From CAKRHR01 sp964423195 (lineage in GTDB: Bacteria > Bacillota > Clostridia > Lachnospirales > Lachnospiraceae), in the NCBI GenBank assembly GCA_964423195.1, contig CAYRDY010000032.1, positions 1 through 20,818 of the forward strand: DNA of 20,818 nucleotides, in the 5' to 3' direction. Made by a program: the position numbers and the translations under genes. Below are positions 5,584-13,690 of this stretch, in pieces; within the stretch, counting starts at the first letter, position 1; every line of letters begins with the position of its first letter. The notes under the pieces are model-generated. The model was not told the DNA's origin and searched no databases. It saw only the letters and a list, made by a program, of their open reading frames with translations.

Positions 5584-7728
5584 ATGGATATCATCAAAAT
5601 ATTACAGCAGGAATTTCAGCTGCAGCGCTGGCAGGCGGAAGCCGCCGTGAGACTGATCGATGAGGGGAATACGATCCCTTTTATCGCTCGCTACCGCAAA
5701 GAGGCCACCGGCTCGATGAGCGATGAAGTGCTGCGTAATCTGTACGACAGGCTGGTCTATCTGAGAAATCTTGAGGATAAAAAGCGGCAGGTGCTCTCCA
5801 GCATTGAGGCCCAAGGGCAGTTGACCGATGCGCTGAGGCAACAGATATTGAGTGCGACGACACAGGTGGCGGTGGATGACCTCTATCGTCCGTACAGGCC
5901 GAAGCGGCGCACGCGGGCAACGGTTGCCAAAGAGAAGGGGTTGGACGGGCTTGCCGCTGTCATCATGCTTCAGATGACAAAGGAGCCGCTTGAGATGGAG
6001 GCTCAGCGCTATATCAGCGAGGAGAAGGGTGTGTCGGACGCGGCGGAGGCGATTGCCGGCGCGAAGGATATTATCGCCGAGCAGATTGCGGATGATGCCG
6101 ATTGCCGGACATTTATCCGGAGAGCAACTCTGCGCGAGGGGAGACTGATCTCCAAGGCCAGGGATGAAGATGCGCAGACCGTTTATGAGATGTACTATGA
6201 CTTTGAGGCGCCGGTATCCAAGATGGCCGGGTACCGCACACTGGCGGTCAACCGCGGCGAGAACGAAAAAGTCCTGACCGTAAAGATTGAGGCGCCGGAG
6301 GATAAGATTCTCAATTATCTTGAGAGGAAGATCATCGTCAGGGATAATCCTTACACGACACCTGCGCTGAGAGAGGCGATCGCGGACAGTTACAGTCGGC
6401 TGATCGCGCCGTCGATCGAGCGCGAGGTGCGCAATGAACTGACCGAAAATGCCGAGGACGGCGCTATCAGGGTTTTCGCCAAAAATCTGGAACAGCTGCT
6501 GATGCAGCCGCCGATCTCCGGAAAGGTCGTGCTGGGCTGGGATCCGGCATTCAGAACGGGATGCAAGCTGGCGGTGGTCGATGCCACGGGCAAAGTCCTG
6601 GATACGACTGTCATTTATCCGACGGAGCCGCAGAAAAAGATTGCCGAGTCCAAGGCGGTTTTAAAACGCCTGATCAAAAAATATCATATCGATCTGATCT
6701 CCGTGGGCAACGGGACGGCCTCCCGCGAGTCGGAGTTGGTGATCGTCGACCTGCTCAGGGAACTGGATCAAAAGGTGGAATATGTGATCGTCAATGAGGC
6801 AGGGGCCTCCGTCTATTCGGCGAGCAAACTGGCAACGGAGGAGTTTCCTGATTTTGACGTCGGACAGCGCAGCGCCGCCTCGATCGCGAGGCGCCTGCAG
6901 GATCCTTTGGCGGAGCTCGTGAAGATTGACCCGAAGGCGATCGGCGTCGGACAGTATCAGCATGACATGAATCAGAAGAAACTCGGCGAGGCGCTCGGCG
7001 CCACGGTCGAGACCTGCGTCAATAAGGTCGGCGTTGACCTGAATACGGCCTCTGTGTCGCTCTTGGAATATATTTCGGGCGTTACCAAGACGATTGCCAA
7101 AAATATTGTCGCTTACCGCGAGGCGAACGGTCGGTTTGTCGACCGGAGGGAACTGCTGAAGGTTCCGAAACTCGGACCAAAGGCCTTTGAGCAGTGCGCG
7201 GGTTTCCTGCGCATCACGGGCGGCAAAAATCCGCTGGATGCCACCAGTGTTCACCCGGAATCCTACGAGGCCGCGAAAGCTCTGCTCGCAAGCGTCGGCC
7301 ACAGTGTCTCGGAGATCAGCGGCGCTGGACTGCGCGGACTCGCGCGGGAGGTCAGGGACTACAAAGCGATCAGCGAGGCGACGGGTGTCGGCGAGATTAC
7401 GCTGAGGGATATTGTCAGGGAACTGGAGAAGCCGGGACGCGACCCGCGCGATGAGATGCCGAAGCCGATTTTGCGCACCGATGTGCTGGAGATGAAGGAT
7501 TTAAAGGAGGGCATGATTCTCAAGGGAACCGTGCGCAATGTCATCGATTTCGGGGCGTTTGTGGATATCGGTGTCCATCAGGACGGGCTGGTACACATTT
7601 CCCAGCTGACCGATAAAAAGTTTGTGAATCATCCGCTGGAGGTTGTCAGTGTGGGCGATGTCGTGGATGTCAAGGTGCTCGGCGTGGATGCGAAAAGGGG
7701 TCGCATCCAGCTGACGATGAAGATTTAG
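5584..7728 (+). CDS. tex: Tex-family transcription accessory / RNA-binding protein
   Basis: Cytoplasmic nucleic-acid-binding protein of the Tex family (Spt6-like), implicated in transcription and RNA handling. The 714-residue length is normal. The N-terminal helical part starts with LQRWQAEAAVRLIDEGNTIP and includes IARYRKEATG, a family hallmark. The YqgF/RNase H-like domain begins near residue 317 (VVLGWDPAFRTGCKLAV). A helix-hairpin-helix region follows at about 497-545 (VPKLGPKAFEQCAGFLRI). A C-terminal S1 RNA-binding domain runs from about residue 640 (GTVRNVIDFGAFVDIGV) to the end. The ribosome site is modest (CAGGGAG, about 12 bases upstream), but the family N terminus fits this ATG. 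The S component follows after 16 bases. Confidence 0.95.
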   Translation: MDIIKILQQEFQLQRWQAEAAVRLIDEGNTIPFIARYRKEATGSMSDEVLRNLYDRLVYLRNLEDKKRQVLSSIEAQGQLTDALRQQILSATTQVAVDDLYRPYRPKRRTRATVAKEKGLDGLAAVIMLQMTKEPLEMEAQRYISEEKGVSDAAEAIAGAKDIIAEQIADDADCRTFIRRATLREGRLISKARDEDAQTVYEMYYDFEAPVSKMAGYRTLAVNRGENEKVLTVKIEAPEDKILNYLERKIIVRDNPYTTPALREAIADSYSRLIAPSIEREVRNELTENAEDGAIRVFAKNLEQLLMQPPISGKVVLGWDPAFRTGCKLAVVDATGKVLDTTVIYPTEPQKKIAESKAVLKRLIKKYHIDLISVGNGTASRESELVIVDLLRELDQKVEYVIVNEAGASVYSASKLATEEFPDFDVGQRSAASIARRLQDPLAELVKIDPKAIGVGQYQHDMNQKKLGEALGATVETCVNKVGVDLNTASVSLLEYISGVTKTIAKNIVAYREANGRFVDRRELLKVPKLGPKAFEQCAGFLRITGGKNPLDATSVHPESYEAAKALLASVGHSVSEISGAGLRGLAREVRDYKAISEATGVGEITLRDIVRELEKPGRDPRDEMPKPILRTDVLEMKDLKEGMILKGTVRNVIDFGAFVDIGVHQDGLVHISQLTDKKFVNHPLEVVSVGDVVDVKVLGVDAKRGRIQLTMKI

Positions 7729-7744
7729 GAGGATATGAAGAGAT

Positions 7745-8470
7745 ATGGCTGATTTATTAGGTGCCGCAAAGGAGAATCTTTCATTTTTGCTCGTCTGTGT
7801 GGTCGTGGTGGCGGTCATCCTTGCTGTGGCGCTTGCGGCTGAAAAGCTGATTCACCGGGGGACAAAGCGCAATATGTCCAGTGCCCGTTATCTGACGGTT
7901 TGCGGGATTATGTCCGCGCTCGCGGCTGTGCTGATGCTTTTTGAACTGCCGCTGTTTTTCGCTCCGCCGTTTTACAAGATTGATTTCAGCGAGATTCCGG
8001 TCATGATTGGCGCATTTTCTTTGGGACCGGTGGCCGGCGTTGTGATCGAACTGGTAAAAATACTGCTCAAGCTCGTGATCAAAGGCACTTCAACCGCTTT
8101 TGTCGGCGACCTGGCAAATTTTATCATCGGCTGCAGTATGGTTGTGCCGGCATCCGTGATTTATTACGCGCATAAAACCAAAAAGAATGCTTTAATGGGC
8201 ATGATCACGGGGACGCTGGTGATGACTGTTTTCGGATCATTTTTTAACGCGGTTTATTTGCTTCCGAAATTTTCACAGCTTTACGGCCTGCCAATGGACG
8301 CGCTGGTGGAGATGGGCACAGCTGTCAATTCACATATCAACAGTGTCTCAACGTTGGTGCTGTTTGCCGTTGTCCCGTTCAATATTTTAAAGGGCGTGAT
8401 CGTGACAGTGATCACGATGCTTCTGTACAAACGGATCAGCAGAATCATCAAAAACACTGGTCAGAGATAG
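7745..8470 (+). CDS. RibU-like riboflavin ECF transporter S component
   Basis: Membrane-embedded substrate-binding subunit that would join the shared EcfA-EcfA'-EcfT module to import riboflavin. It has 241 residues with an extra N-terminal helix (about 13-33) before the core. The core shows RibU-like stretches: SARYLTVCGIMSAL, FAPPFYKIDFSEIPVMIGAF, GPVAGVVIELVKILLKLVI, GTSTAFVGDLANFIIGC and VPFNILKGVIV. About six hydrophobic helices are apparent. GGAGG (7728-7732) lies about 12 bases before the ATG. No FMN riboswitch is visible, since tex ends only 16 bases upstream, so regulation by flavin would have to act on the tex transcript. Substrate is inferred from these motifs. Confidence 0.8.
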   Translation: MADLLGAAKENLSFLLVCVVVVAVILAVALAAEKLIHRGTKRNMSSARYLTVCGIMSALAAVLMLFELPLFFAPPFYKIDFSEIPVMIGAFSLGPVAGVVIELVKILLKLVIKGTSTAFVGDLANFIIGCSMVVPASVIYYAHKTKKNALMGMITGTLVMTVFGSFFNAVYLLPKFSQLYGLPMDALVEMGTAVNSHINSVSTLVLFAVVPFNILKGVIVTVITMLLYKRISRIIKNTGQR

Positions 8471-8486
8471 ACGGGAGGTGCCTGTG

Positions 8487-9074
8487 ATGGATGAAAATAG
8501 GGGAGAGACGACAGCCGAGGCGGCAGAAAGCCAGGATTTGGAAAAAATCGTGCCGGAGAAAAAGGTTTATGAGGGCTTTAAATTTTCTGTCTTGATGACG
8601 GAGAGAGATATGAAACATTTTGTACTCTACCACAACTATTCGAGTTTTCAGGGCTGGATCGGGATCATCATCAGCGCGGCGGCGCTTATTTATCTGGTGG
8701 TGGGATTCGCGGATATGAACTGGACGACGCGCGTCGTGTTTCTGATCATCGGTCTGCTCTTCACGGTCGTGAATCCGCTGATGCTCTGTGTCAAGGCCAG
8801 ACAGCAGGTCCGGAAAAATCCGACTTTTCAGACGCCGCTCGACTATATATTGGCAGATGAGGCGTTGGTGATCGAACAGGACGAGGCGCAGGCCGCCATC
8901 CCATGGGGTGAGCTGCGCCTGATCAAAGAGACGAAGTACATTTTGATCGTCTATGTGACCAAAATGCGCGCATTTATCTGGCCAAAGGATCAGCTTGACA
9001 GCCAGTATCGGGAGATCACAGATATTCTGAGACAGAAGATGGATGCTTCCAGGCTGCGCCTCAAGAGCAAATGA
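8487..9074 (+). CDS. YcxB-like two-helix membrane protein
   Basis: Protein of 195 residues of unknown function. An acidic N-terminal segment (1-30) precedes a YcxB-type domain: a short strand region (31-45), two membrane helices (about 56-74 and 82-100) and a cytoplasmic C-terminal part containing DYILADEALVIEQ and IPWGELRLIKETKYILIVYV, the usual pattern of YcxB-like C-terminal domains (a PH-like fold). ATG 8487 is preferred over the in-frame GTG 8478 because GGGAGG (8473-8478) would overlap the GTG but sits 8 bases before the ATG. Its last codons and stop are repeated twice more downstream. It lies between ribU and tsaE with no visible terminator. Confidence 0.75.
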   Translation: MDENRGETTAEAAESQDLEKIVPEKKVYEGFKFSVLMTERDMKHFVLYHNYSSFQGWIGIIISAAALIYLVVGFADMNWTTRVVFLIIGLLFTVVNPLMLCVKARQQVRKNPTFQTPLDYILADEALVIEQDEAQAAIPWGELRLIKETKYILIVYVTKMRAFIWPKDQLDSQYREITDILRQKMDASRLRLKSK

Positions 9075-9142
9075 CGGAGGCCCCCCAGGCTGCGCCTCAA
9101 GAGCAAATGACAGAGGCCTCCAGGCTGCGCCTCAAGAGCAAG
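9049..9142 (+). repeat. Three tandem copies of the YcxB gene 3' end
   Basis: The unit starting CCAGGCTGCGCCTCAAGAGC occurs at 9049, 9085 and 9120, a period of 36 then 35 bases. Copy one codes the protein C terminus and its TGA (9072-9074); copy two repeats this including a TGA; copy three breaks off after CTCAAGAGCAAGC near 9142. The two extra copies fill most of the gap before tsaE. Confidence 0.9.
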
Positions 9143-9209
9143 CTTTCATGAGGTGGCCGGTGCGGCGCGGCGACAAAAAAACGAAAATCGAATGAATGGA
9201 GTTTTGGCG

Positions 9210-9647
9210 ATGACTATAGAGACGACGTGCGCCGCGCAGACTTTTGATGCGGGAAAGAGGCTCGGCGCGCAGGCCGCGCCCGGCGAGGTCTACTGCCTGA
9301 TCGGTGATCTCGGCGCGGGAAAGACGGTCTTTGCCCAGGGCTTTGCCGCGGGATTGGGCATTGAGGAGCCGGTGAACAGCCCAACCTTCACCATTTTGCA
9401 GGAGTATGACGGCGGCAGGCTGCCGCTTTACCACTTTGATGTGTACCGCATCGCGGACGTGTCGGAGATGGATGAGATCGGTTTTGATGATTGCCTTGAG
9501 GGCAGGGGCGTCTGTCTGATCGAGTGGGCGGACTTGATCGATGAGATCCTGCCGAGGGCCTATGTGCGCGTATCCATCGAAAAAGATTTGAGCCGTGGTT
9601 TTGATTATCGCAGGATCACGGTGAGTGAAGGGGGAGGGCACAGGTGA
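9210..9647 (+). CDS. tsaE: TsaE, ATPase of the tRNA t6A pathway
   Basis: Small P-loop ATPase that drives turnover of the TsaB-TsaD complex making N6-threonylcarbamoyl-adenosine at position 37 of ANN-reading tRNAs. The protein has 145 residues, typical for the family. Walker A is GDLGAGKT (32-39); SPTFTIL (57-63), LYHFDVYR (73-80) and the conserved IEWAD (104-108) follow. The frame stays open upstream to 9153, but the start at 9210 has GGAG (9198-9201) at 8 bases, while the ATG at 9192 has none, so the shorter form is chosen. The end overlaps tsaB by 4 bases. Confidence 0.92.
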   Translation: MTIETTCAAQTFDAGKRLGAQAAPGEVYCLIGDLGAGKTVFAQGFAAGLGIEEPVNSPTFTILQEYDGGRLPLYHFDVYRIADVSEMDEIGFDDCLEGRGVCLIEWADLIDEILPRAYVRVSIEKDLSRGFDYRRITVSEGGGHR

Positions 9648-10366
9648 AGATTCTGGCTTTGGAGAGTTCTGGGCTTGCGGCCTCTGCCGCAGTGATGGAT
9701 GACGGGATGCTGATCGGCGAGTTTACGACGAATCTAAAGAAGACGCATTCGCAGACGTTGCTGCCGATGGTTGATCAGCTGCTCCGGATGCTTGATCTGA
9801 CGCCGCAGGATCTCGGCGCGGTCGCCGTCAGCAGGGGGCCGGGGTCATTTACGGGCCTTCGCATCGGCAGCGCCACCGCCAAGGGACTTGGACTGGCGCT
9901 TGGCATTCCGCTGATCGGGGTACCGACGGTGGATGTCCTTGCCTATAATCTGTGCGGCAACGACGCCCTCGTCTGCCCGATGATGGACGCCCGCCGGCAG
10001 CAGGTCTATACGGGATTGTACACTTTTTCCGGAAATGATCTGAATGTGATTTTGCCACAGCGCGCTGCCTCCGTGATGGAGATGATCGACGTGATCAACC
10101 GGCGGGGAGAGCGTGTGATATTCCTTGGCGACGGTGTGCCGGTTTATCGGAGCGTGATCGAGGAGAGAACGGAGACGGACTATGTGTTTGCCGCACCCCA
10201 TCTGGCATATCCGAGGGCAGGGGCGGTGGGCGCGCTGGCGGAAATTTATTACCGTGAGGGCAAAACGGAATCCGCCTCGGCGCACCGGCCGGAGTACCTT
10301 CGCGTGTCGCAGGCGGAGCGTGAATTGATGGCGCGGGATAAGACTTACAGACCGCAGGCGGAGTGA
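9644..10366 (+). CDS. tsaB: TsaB, partner subunit of the t6A-synthesis complex
   Basis: ASKHA-fold protein that dimerises with TsaD and is needed for bacterial t6A formation. The protein has 240 residues. It starts with a GTG overlapping the tsaE stop (GTGA), preceded by GGAGGG within tsaE. The N terminus MKILALESSG matches the family's first strand, which is usually LaiDTS; SRGPGSFTGLRIGSATAKGL (about 64-83) is the most conserved TsaB stretch. A second half contains MMDARRQQVYTGLY. It lacks the metal-binding HxEGH motif of TsaD, as expected. rimI follows after 32 bases. Confidence 0.93.
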   Translation: MKILALESSGLAASAAVMDDGMLIGEFTTNLKKTHSQTLLPMVDQLLRMLDLTPQDLGAVAVSRGPGSFTGLRIGSATAKGLGLALGIPLIGVPTVDVLAYNLCGNDALVCPMMDARRQQVYTGLYTFSGNDLNVILPQRAASVMEMIDVINRRGERVIFLGDGVPVYRSVIEERTETDYVFAAPHLAYPRAGAVGALAEIYYREGKTESASAHRPEYLRVSQAERELMARDKTYRPQAE

Positions 10367-10398
10367 AAGGATCAGGCGCGGCTATTCGAGCGTGAGAT

Positions 10399-11040
10399 AT
10401 GATGAATGTGACAATCAGAAAAATGTGTAGGTCCGACATCGATCAGGTCTGTGCCATCGAGTCGGCGGTCTTTTCGGACGCCTGGTCGGAAATCGGTTTT
10501 ACTGAAGGCCTGGCGAACGCAAATGCGATCATGCTGGTCGCGGTGCTGGACGGCTCTTTGCGGTATCTCCCAGGAGAGAGCGCAGATGCATCCGCGGCGG
10601 AGCTAAGCGACACTGTGGCTGCGGCCGGTGAAGAGACTGTGGCAAGAGATGTCGCGTCCGACTATGGGACAGTCGACGACGGTGAGACTGCGGTCGGTAG
10701 TGAGATCGTCGTCGGTTACAGTTGCCTCTATGGCGTGTTGGATGAGGGCGAGCTCGCCAAAGTGGCCGTGCATCCCGATGACAGGCGTCGCGGTGTCGGA
10801 GAGATGCTGGTGCGCGCCATGCTTACCGCGGCCAGTGTGAGAGGGATCGAGCGCTGCTATCTGGAGGTAAGGGAGAGCAATTTCGCGGCCAGGCGGCTCT
10901 ATGTGAAACTGGGCTTTGAGCCTGTCGGCGTGCGGAAGCGCTTTTATGAGAAACCGACGGAGGACGCGGTGGTGATGCTGCATCCGAATCTGAAGCGCAT
11001 TGGCACGGGAGAAAACGGATCTACGGATCAAATGAAATGA
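10399..11040 (+). CDS. rimI: RimI-like protein N-acetyltransferase with an internal insertion
   Basis: GNAT enzyme of the RimI group, which acetylates the N-terminal alanine of ribosomal protein S18. Landmarks are IRKMCRSDIDQVCAIE (6-21), KVAVHPDDRRRGVGEML (121-137, containing the acetyl-CoA loop) and YLEVRESNFAARRLYVKLGF (154-173). RimI is usually about 150 residues; this one has 213. Most of the excess is one block, residues about 53-101, rich in Ala, Glu, Asp, Thr, Ser and Gly, placed between the strand MLVAVLDG and the strand IVVGYSCLYG. The remainder is a charged C-terminal tail. Two adjacent ATGs (10399, 10402) are possible, and neither has a strong Shine-Dalgarno. The position between tsaB and tsaD is a common arrangement. 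Confidence 0.85.
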   Translation: MMNVTIRKMCRSDIDQVCAIESAVFSDAWSEIGFTEGLANANAIMLVAVLDGSLRYLPGESADASAAELSDTVAAAGEETVARDVASDYGTVDDGETAVGSEIVVGYSCLYGVLDEGELAKVAVHPDDRRRGVGEMLVRAMLTAASVRGIERCYLEVRESNFAARRLYVKLGFEPVGVRKRFYEKPTEDAVVMLHPNLKRIGTGENGSTDQMK

Positions 11041-11049
11041 GGCTATAAA

Positions 11050-11970
11050 ATGTTGGATGTTTGTTTGCTTGGGACGGGCGGAATGATGCCGCTGCCGAAT
11101 CGCTGGCTGACCTCGCTGATGCTACGCTACAACGGCAGCAGTCTGATGATTGACTGTGGTGAGGGGACGCAGATCGCCGTGCGTGAGAAGGGCTGGAGTT
11201 TCAGACCGCTGGATATTCTATGTATCACCCATTTCCACGGCGATCATATCAGCGGGCTGCCGGGCATATTGCTGGCCATGGGCAATTCAGATCGCACCGA
11301 GCCGCTGGTGATGATCGGCCCGAAGGGATTGGAGCGCGTGGTCAGCGCGCTTCGGGTGATCGCGCCGGAATTGCCGTTTGAGATCCGCTTTATCGAGTTG
11401 ACGCAGCCGGTCGAGGCGTTTCGCATCAACGGCTATGTGATCCGGGCGTTCCGTGTCAATCATAAGATCACCTGCTACGGCTATACGATTGAGATTGAGC
11501 GGGCGGGCATGTTTGACGTGGAGAGAGCCGTTCAGGCTGATATACCGCAGAAATTCTGGAGTAAGCTGCAAAAGGGGCAGATCATTGAATATGAGGGGCG
11601 CACGCTGACGCCGGATATGGTGCTTGGACCGCCGCGCAAGGGGCTGAAGCTGACATATACCACGGACACGCGGCCAGTGCAGTCGATCATTGACAACGCC
11701 ATGAACGCGGATCTTCTGATCTGCGAGGGAATGTACGGTGAGAAGGGCGACATCAATAACGCCGTGAAATATAAGCACATGACATTTGAGGAGGCCGCGA
11801 GAATTGCGCGGGCGGCCAATGTCAGAGAGCTGTGGCTGACGCATTACAGTCCGGCGTTGGCGCGGCCGGAGATCTTTATGGACGACGTGCGCCAGATATT
11901 TGCGAACGCGCATGCCGGCAGAGATAAAATGTCCGTGGAGATGAATTTCGACGCGTCGAACGTTTCATGA
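11050..11970 (+). CDS. rnz: Ribonuclease Z (tRNA 3' endonuclease)
   Basis: Metallo-beta-lactamase-fold endonuclease that trims tRNA precursors after the discriminator base. The length of 306 residues is usual for a short-form RNase Z. The dizinc site is complete: THFHGDHISGLPG (His61, His63, Asp65, His66), His139 in FRVNHKI, Asp207 in TYTTDTRP and His266 in WLTHYSPA. The flexible-arm region, typical of RNase Z and GP-rich, is seen around PDMVLGPPRKGLKL (189-202). The ATG follows the rimI stop by 9 bases with ATGAGG as ribosome site. Its place inside a t6A gene cluster fits a tRNA-maturation theme. Confidence 0.93.
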   Translation: MLDVCLLGTGGMMPLPNRWLTSLMLRYNGSSLMIDCGEGTQIAVREKGWSFRPLDILCITHFHGDHISGLPGILLAMGNSDRTEPLVMIGPKGLERVVSALRVIAPELPFEIRFIELTQPVEAFRINGYVIRAFRVNHKITCYGYTIEIERAGMFDVERAVQADIPQKFWSKLQKGQIIEYEGRTLTPDMVLGPPRKGLKLTYTTDTRPVQSIIDNAMNADLLICEGMYGEKGDINNAVKYKHMTFEEAARIARAANVRELWLTHYSPALARPEIFMDDVRQIFANAHAGRDKMSVEMNFDASNVS

Positions 11971-12030
11971 TCATATGAGCGCATGTGAACCGCTGCTTTT
12001 CATGCGGCAGCGCAGGGTCAGGTGATGCAG

Positions 12031-13062
12031 ATGAGTGACAAACAAAAAAAAGATATACTGATTTTAGCGATCGAGACCTCCTGTGATGAGACAGCGGCGG
12101 CGGTGGTCAAAAACGGACGGGAGGCATTGTCCAATGTGATCTCCTCGCAGATCGAGCTGCACAAGCTGTTCGGCGGGGTCGTTCCGGAGATCGCGTCCAG
12201 AAAGCATATCGAGAAGATCAATGAGGTCATCGAGGAGGCGCTTTTCGATGCCGGCGTGACGCTGGACGACCTGGACGCGGTGGGCGTGACTTACGGTCCA
12301 GGACTTGTGGGGGCACTGCTCGTGGGGGTCGCTGAGGCCAAGGCCATCAGTTACGCCAAGGGCCTGCCTCTGGTGGGTGTCCATCATATTGAGGGCCATA
12401 TCTGCGCAAATTATATTGAAAATAAAGACTTGCGGCCACCGTTTTTATGTCTGGTCGTGTCCGGCGGCCACACGCATCTGGTGCTGGTGAGAGATTACGG
12501 CATCTACGAGGTCATCGGCCGCACCCGCGACGACGCGGCGGGCGAGGCATTTGACAAGGTGGCGCGGGCGATCGGACTCGGCTATCCGGGTGGCCCGAAG
12601 CTGGACGCTCTGGCGAAGCAGGGCAATCCGAGAGCCATCGCCTTTCCGAAAGCGCATATCGACGGCGCGCCGATGGATTTTAGCTTCAGCGGCATCAAGT
12701 CGGCGGTCCTGAATTATATCAATGGCTGCAGGATGAGAGGAGAGGAGATTCACACGGCGGACATCGCCGCATCATTTCAGATGGCGGTGGTCGAGGTGCT
12801 GGTGGAGAAGACGCTGGCCGCCGCCAGGGAATTTCACATGGGGCAGGTGTGTCTGGCCGGCGGCGTGGCCGCCAATTCGGCGCTTCGCCGGGCCATGTCG
12901 AAGGCCTGTACGGCGGCGGATTTGGATTTTTGTTTTCCGTCACCCATTCTGTGTACCGACAACGCGGCCATGATCGGCGCGGCCGCCTATTACGCGTTTA
13001 TCGGTGGGACGCGCCACGGCCTTGACCTGAACGCGGTGCCGAACTTGAAAATCGGGACATGA
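12031..13062 (+). CDS. tsaD: TsaD, catalytic subunit of t6A synthesis
   Basis: Transfers threonylcarbamoyl from threonylcarbamoyl-AMP to A37 of tRNA, working with TsaB and TsaE. The 343 residues carry the signature ILAIETSCDETAAAVV (11-26), YGPGLVGALLVG (88-99), the metal-binding HIEGH (119-123), VVSGGHTHLV, the FDKVARAIGLGYPGGP stretch and the C-terminal CTDNAAMIGAAAYY with its metal-ligand aspartate. GTG 12022, ATG 12025 and ATG 12031 are all in frame; 12031 is chosen because AGGTGA (12020-12025) stands 5 bases upstream and gives the usual short family N terminus. The gap after rnz contains a 6-bp stem CGCTGC/GCAGCG (11991-12012). The stop overlaps a small ORF as ATGA. Confidence 0.95.
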   Translation: MSDKQKKDILILAIETSCDETAAAVVKNGREALSNVISSQIELHKLFGGVVPEIASRKHIEKINEVIEEALFDAGVTLDDLDAVGVTYGPGLVGALLVGVAEAKAISYAKGLPLVGVHHIEGHICANYIENKDLRPPFLCLVVSGGHTHLVLVRDYGIYEVIGRTRDDAAGEAFDKVARAIGLGYPGGPKLDALAKQGNPRAIAFPKAHIDGAPMDFSFSGIKSAVLNYINGCRMRGEEIHTADIAASFQMAVVEVLVEKTLAAAREFHMGQVCLAGGVAANSALRRAMSKACTAADLDFCFPSPILCTDNAAMIGAAAYYAFIGGTRHGLDLNAVPNLKIGT

Positions 13063-13178
13063 TATATCATTGTTTTAAATTTTCCCTGATCAAGGGGGCC
13101 TACGATAAGCTGAGAGGGCAGGATATGACGGGAATTACCGACGACGCGATCAGATGGAAAATGTCTGGGATCCTATAA
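13059..13178 (+). CDS. Small 39-codon ORF coupled to the tsaD stop
   Basis: An ATG shares ATGA with the tsaD stop and opens 39 codons: MIYHCFKFSLIKGAYDKLRG, then a middle including MTGITDDAIRWKM, and a TAA. I do not recognise it. The amphipathic, non-repetitive composition looks more like a real protein end than random DNA, so it may be a fragment left from a longer gene, or a small protein read by termination-reinitiation. No separate ribosome site is present. Its last bases overlap the 3' end of the leftward gene that follows. Confidence 0.3.
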   Translation: MIYHCFKFSLIKGAYDKLRGQDMTGITDDAIRWKMSGIL

Positions 13179-13658
13179 ATTCATCTTATCGGTGTTGAAA
13201 TTTTTGACAGGTTTATCACTCAGTATCTGAATCTTCTCCAGGCGCACCTTGGAATAGGCGAGATAACTGATTTTTGTCGGCGGCCATCTGACGACCATGT
13301 TAAAGCAGTCGTCCTCCGTCATTTTGACGGGTGACATATAGATATTCAGCGTGTCGACGCGCCCCTTGTTGCCATACAATTTGGTGCTCAGAACGCCGAT
13401 CTCCCGGACTTCATTCCAATCCAGGTGACGGATGGTAAATCCAAATATCTTGTGGGTAAATCCCTTGTCGTCGATATGGATGATGGCACCGTAGGTCACC
13501 GCCATATAGGCAAAAATGATGCCGACAACCATGAAGATGGCTGCCGCGATCCAGTAATGCAGGTAAAATGACGCTCCGGCGACCGCCAGCAGCCCGATGC
13601 TGGAGACAGCGGAGAGAACACATCTCATTTTATCGACGATGTATGCATACTGATTCAA
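13173..13658 (-). CDS. Small membrane protein with a PH-like C-terminal part
   Basis: Protein of 161 residues, function unknown. Two hydrophobic segments (about 14-31 and 34-56) are followed by a cytoplasmic region with strand-like stretches IIHIDDKGFTHKIFGFTIRH and LDWNEVREIGVL, the usual layout of bacterial PH-domain (bPH/DUF304-like) membrane proteins. The start codon is TTG (13658-13656): AGGTGAT (13668-13662) sits immediately upstream, whereas the first internal ATG (residue 11) has no ribosome site. It has its own strong promoter and an operator-like inverted repeat. It converges with tsaD with no visible terminator between them. Confidence 0.7.
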   Translation of the reverse strand: MNQYAYIVDKMRCVLSAVSSIGLLAVAGASFYLHYWIAAAIFMVVGIIFAYMAVTYGAIIHIDDKGFTHKIFGFTIRHLDWNEVREIGVLSTKLYGNKGRVDTLNIYMSPVKMTEDDCFNMVVRWPPTKISYLAYSKVRLEKIQILSDKPVKNFNTDKMNL

Positions 13659-13690
13659 AAAATCACCTCATTCGAAAGTCTGTCCGTAAG

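Noticed and set aside
6661..7302. Long minus-strand ORF inside tex
   Set aside because: Antisense frame in GC-rich coding DNA; the tex product is intact and matches its family throughout.
7700..7745. FMN riboswitch before the RibU-like gene
   Set aside because: Only 16 bases separate it from tex, too little for the roughly 140-nt element, and no conserved core is visible.
9132..9641. Minus-strand ORF of 169 codons opposite tsaE
   Set aside because: It covers the same DNA as tsaE, whose P-loop and EW motifs are clear; the antisense product has no recognisable domain.
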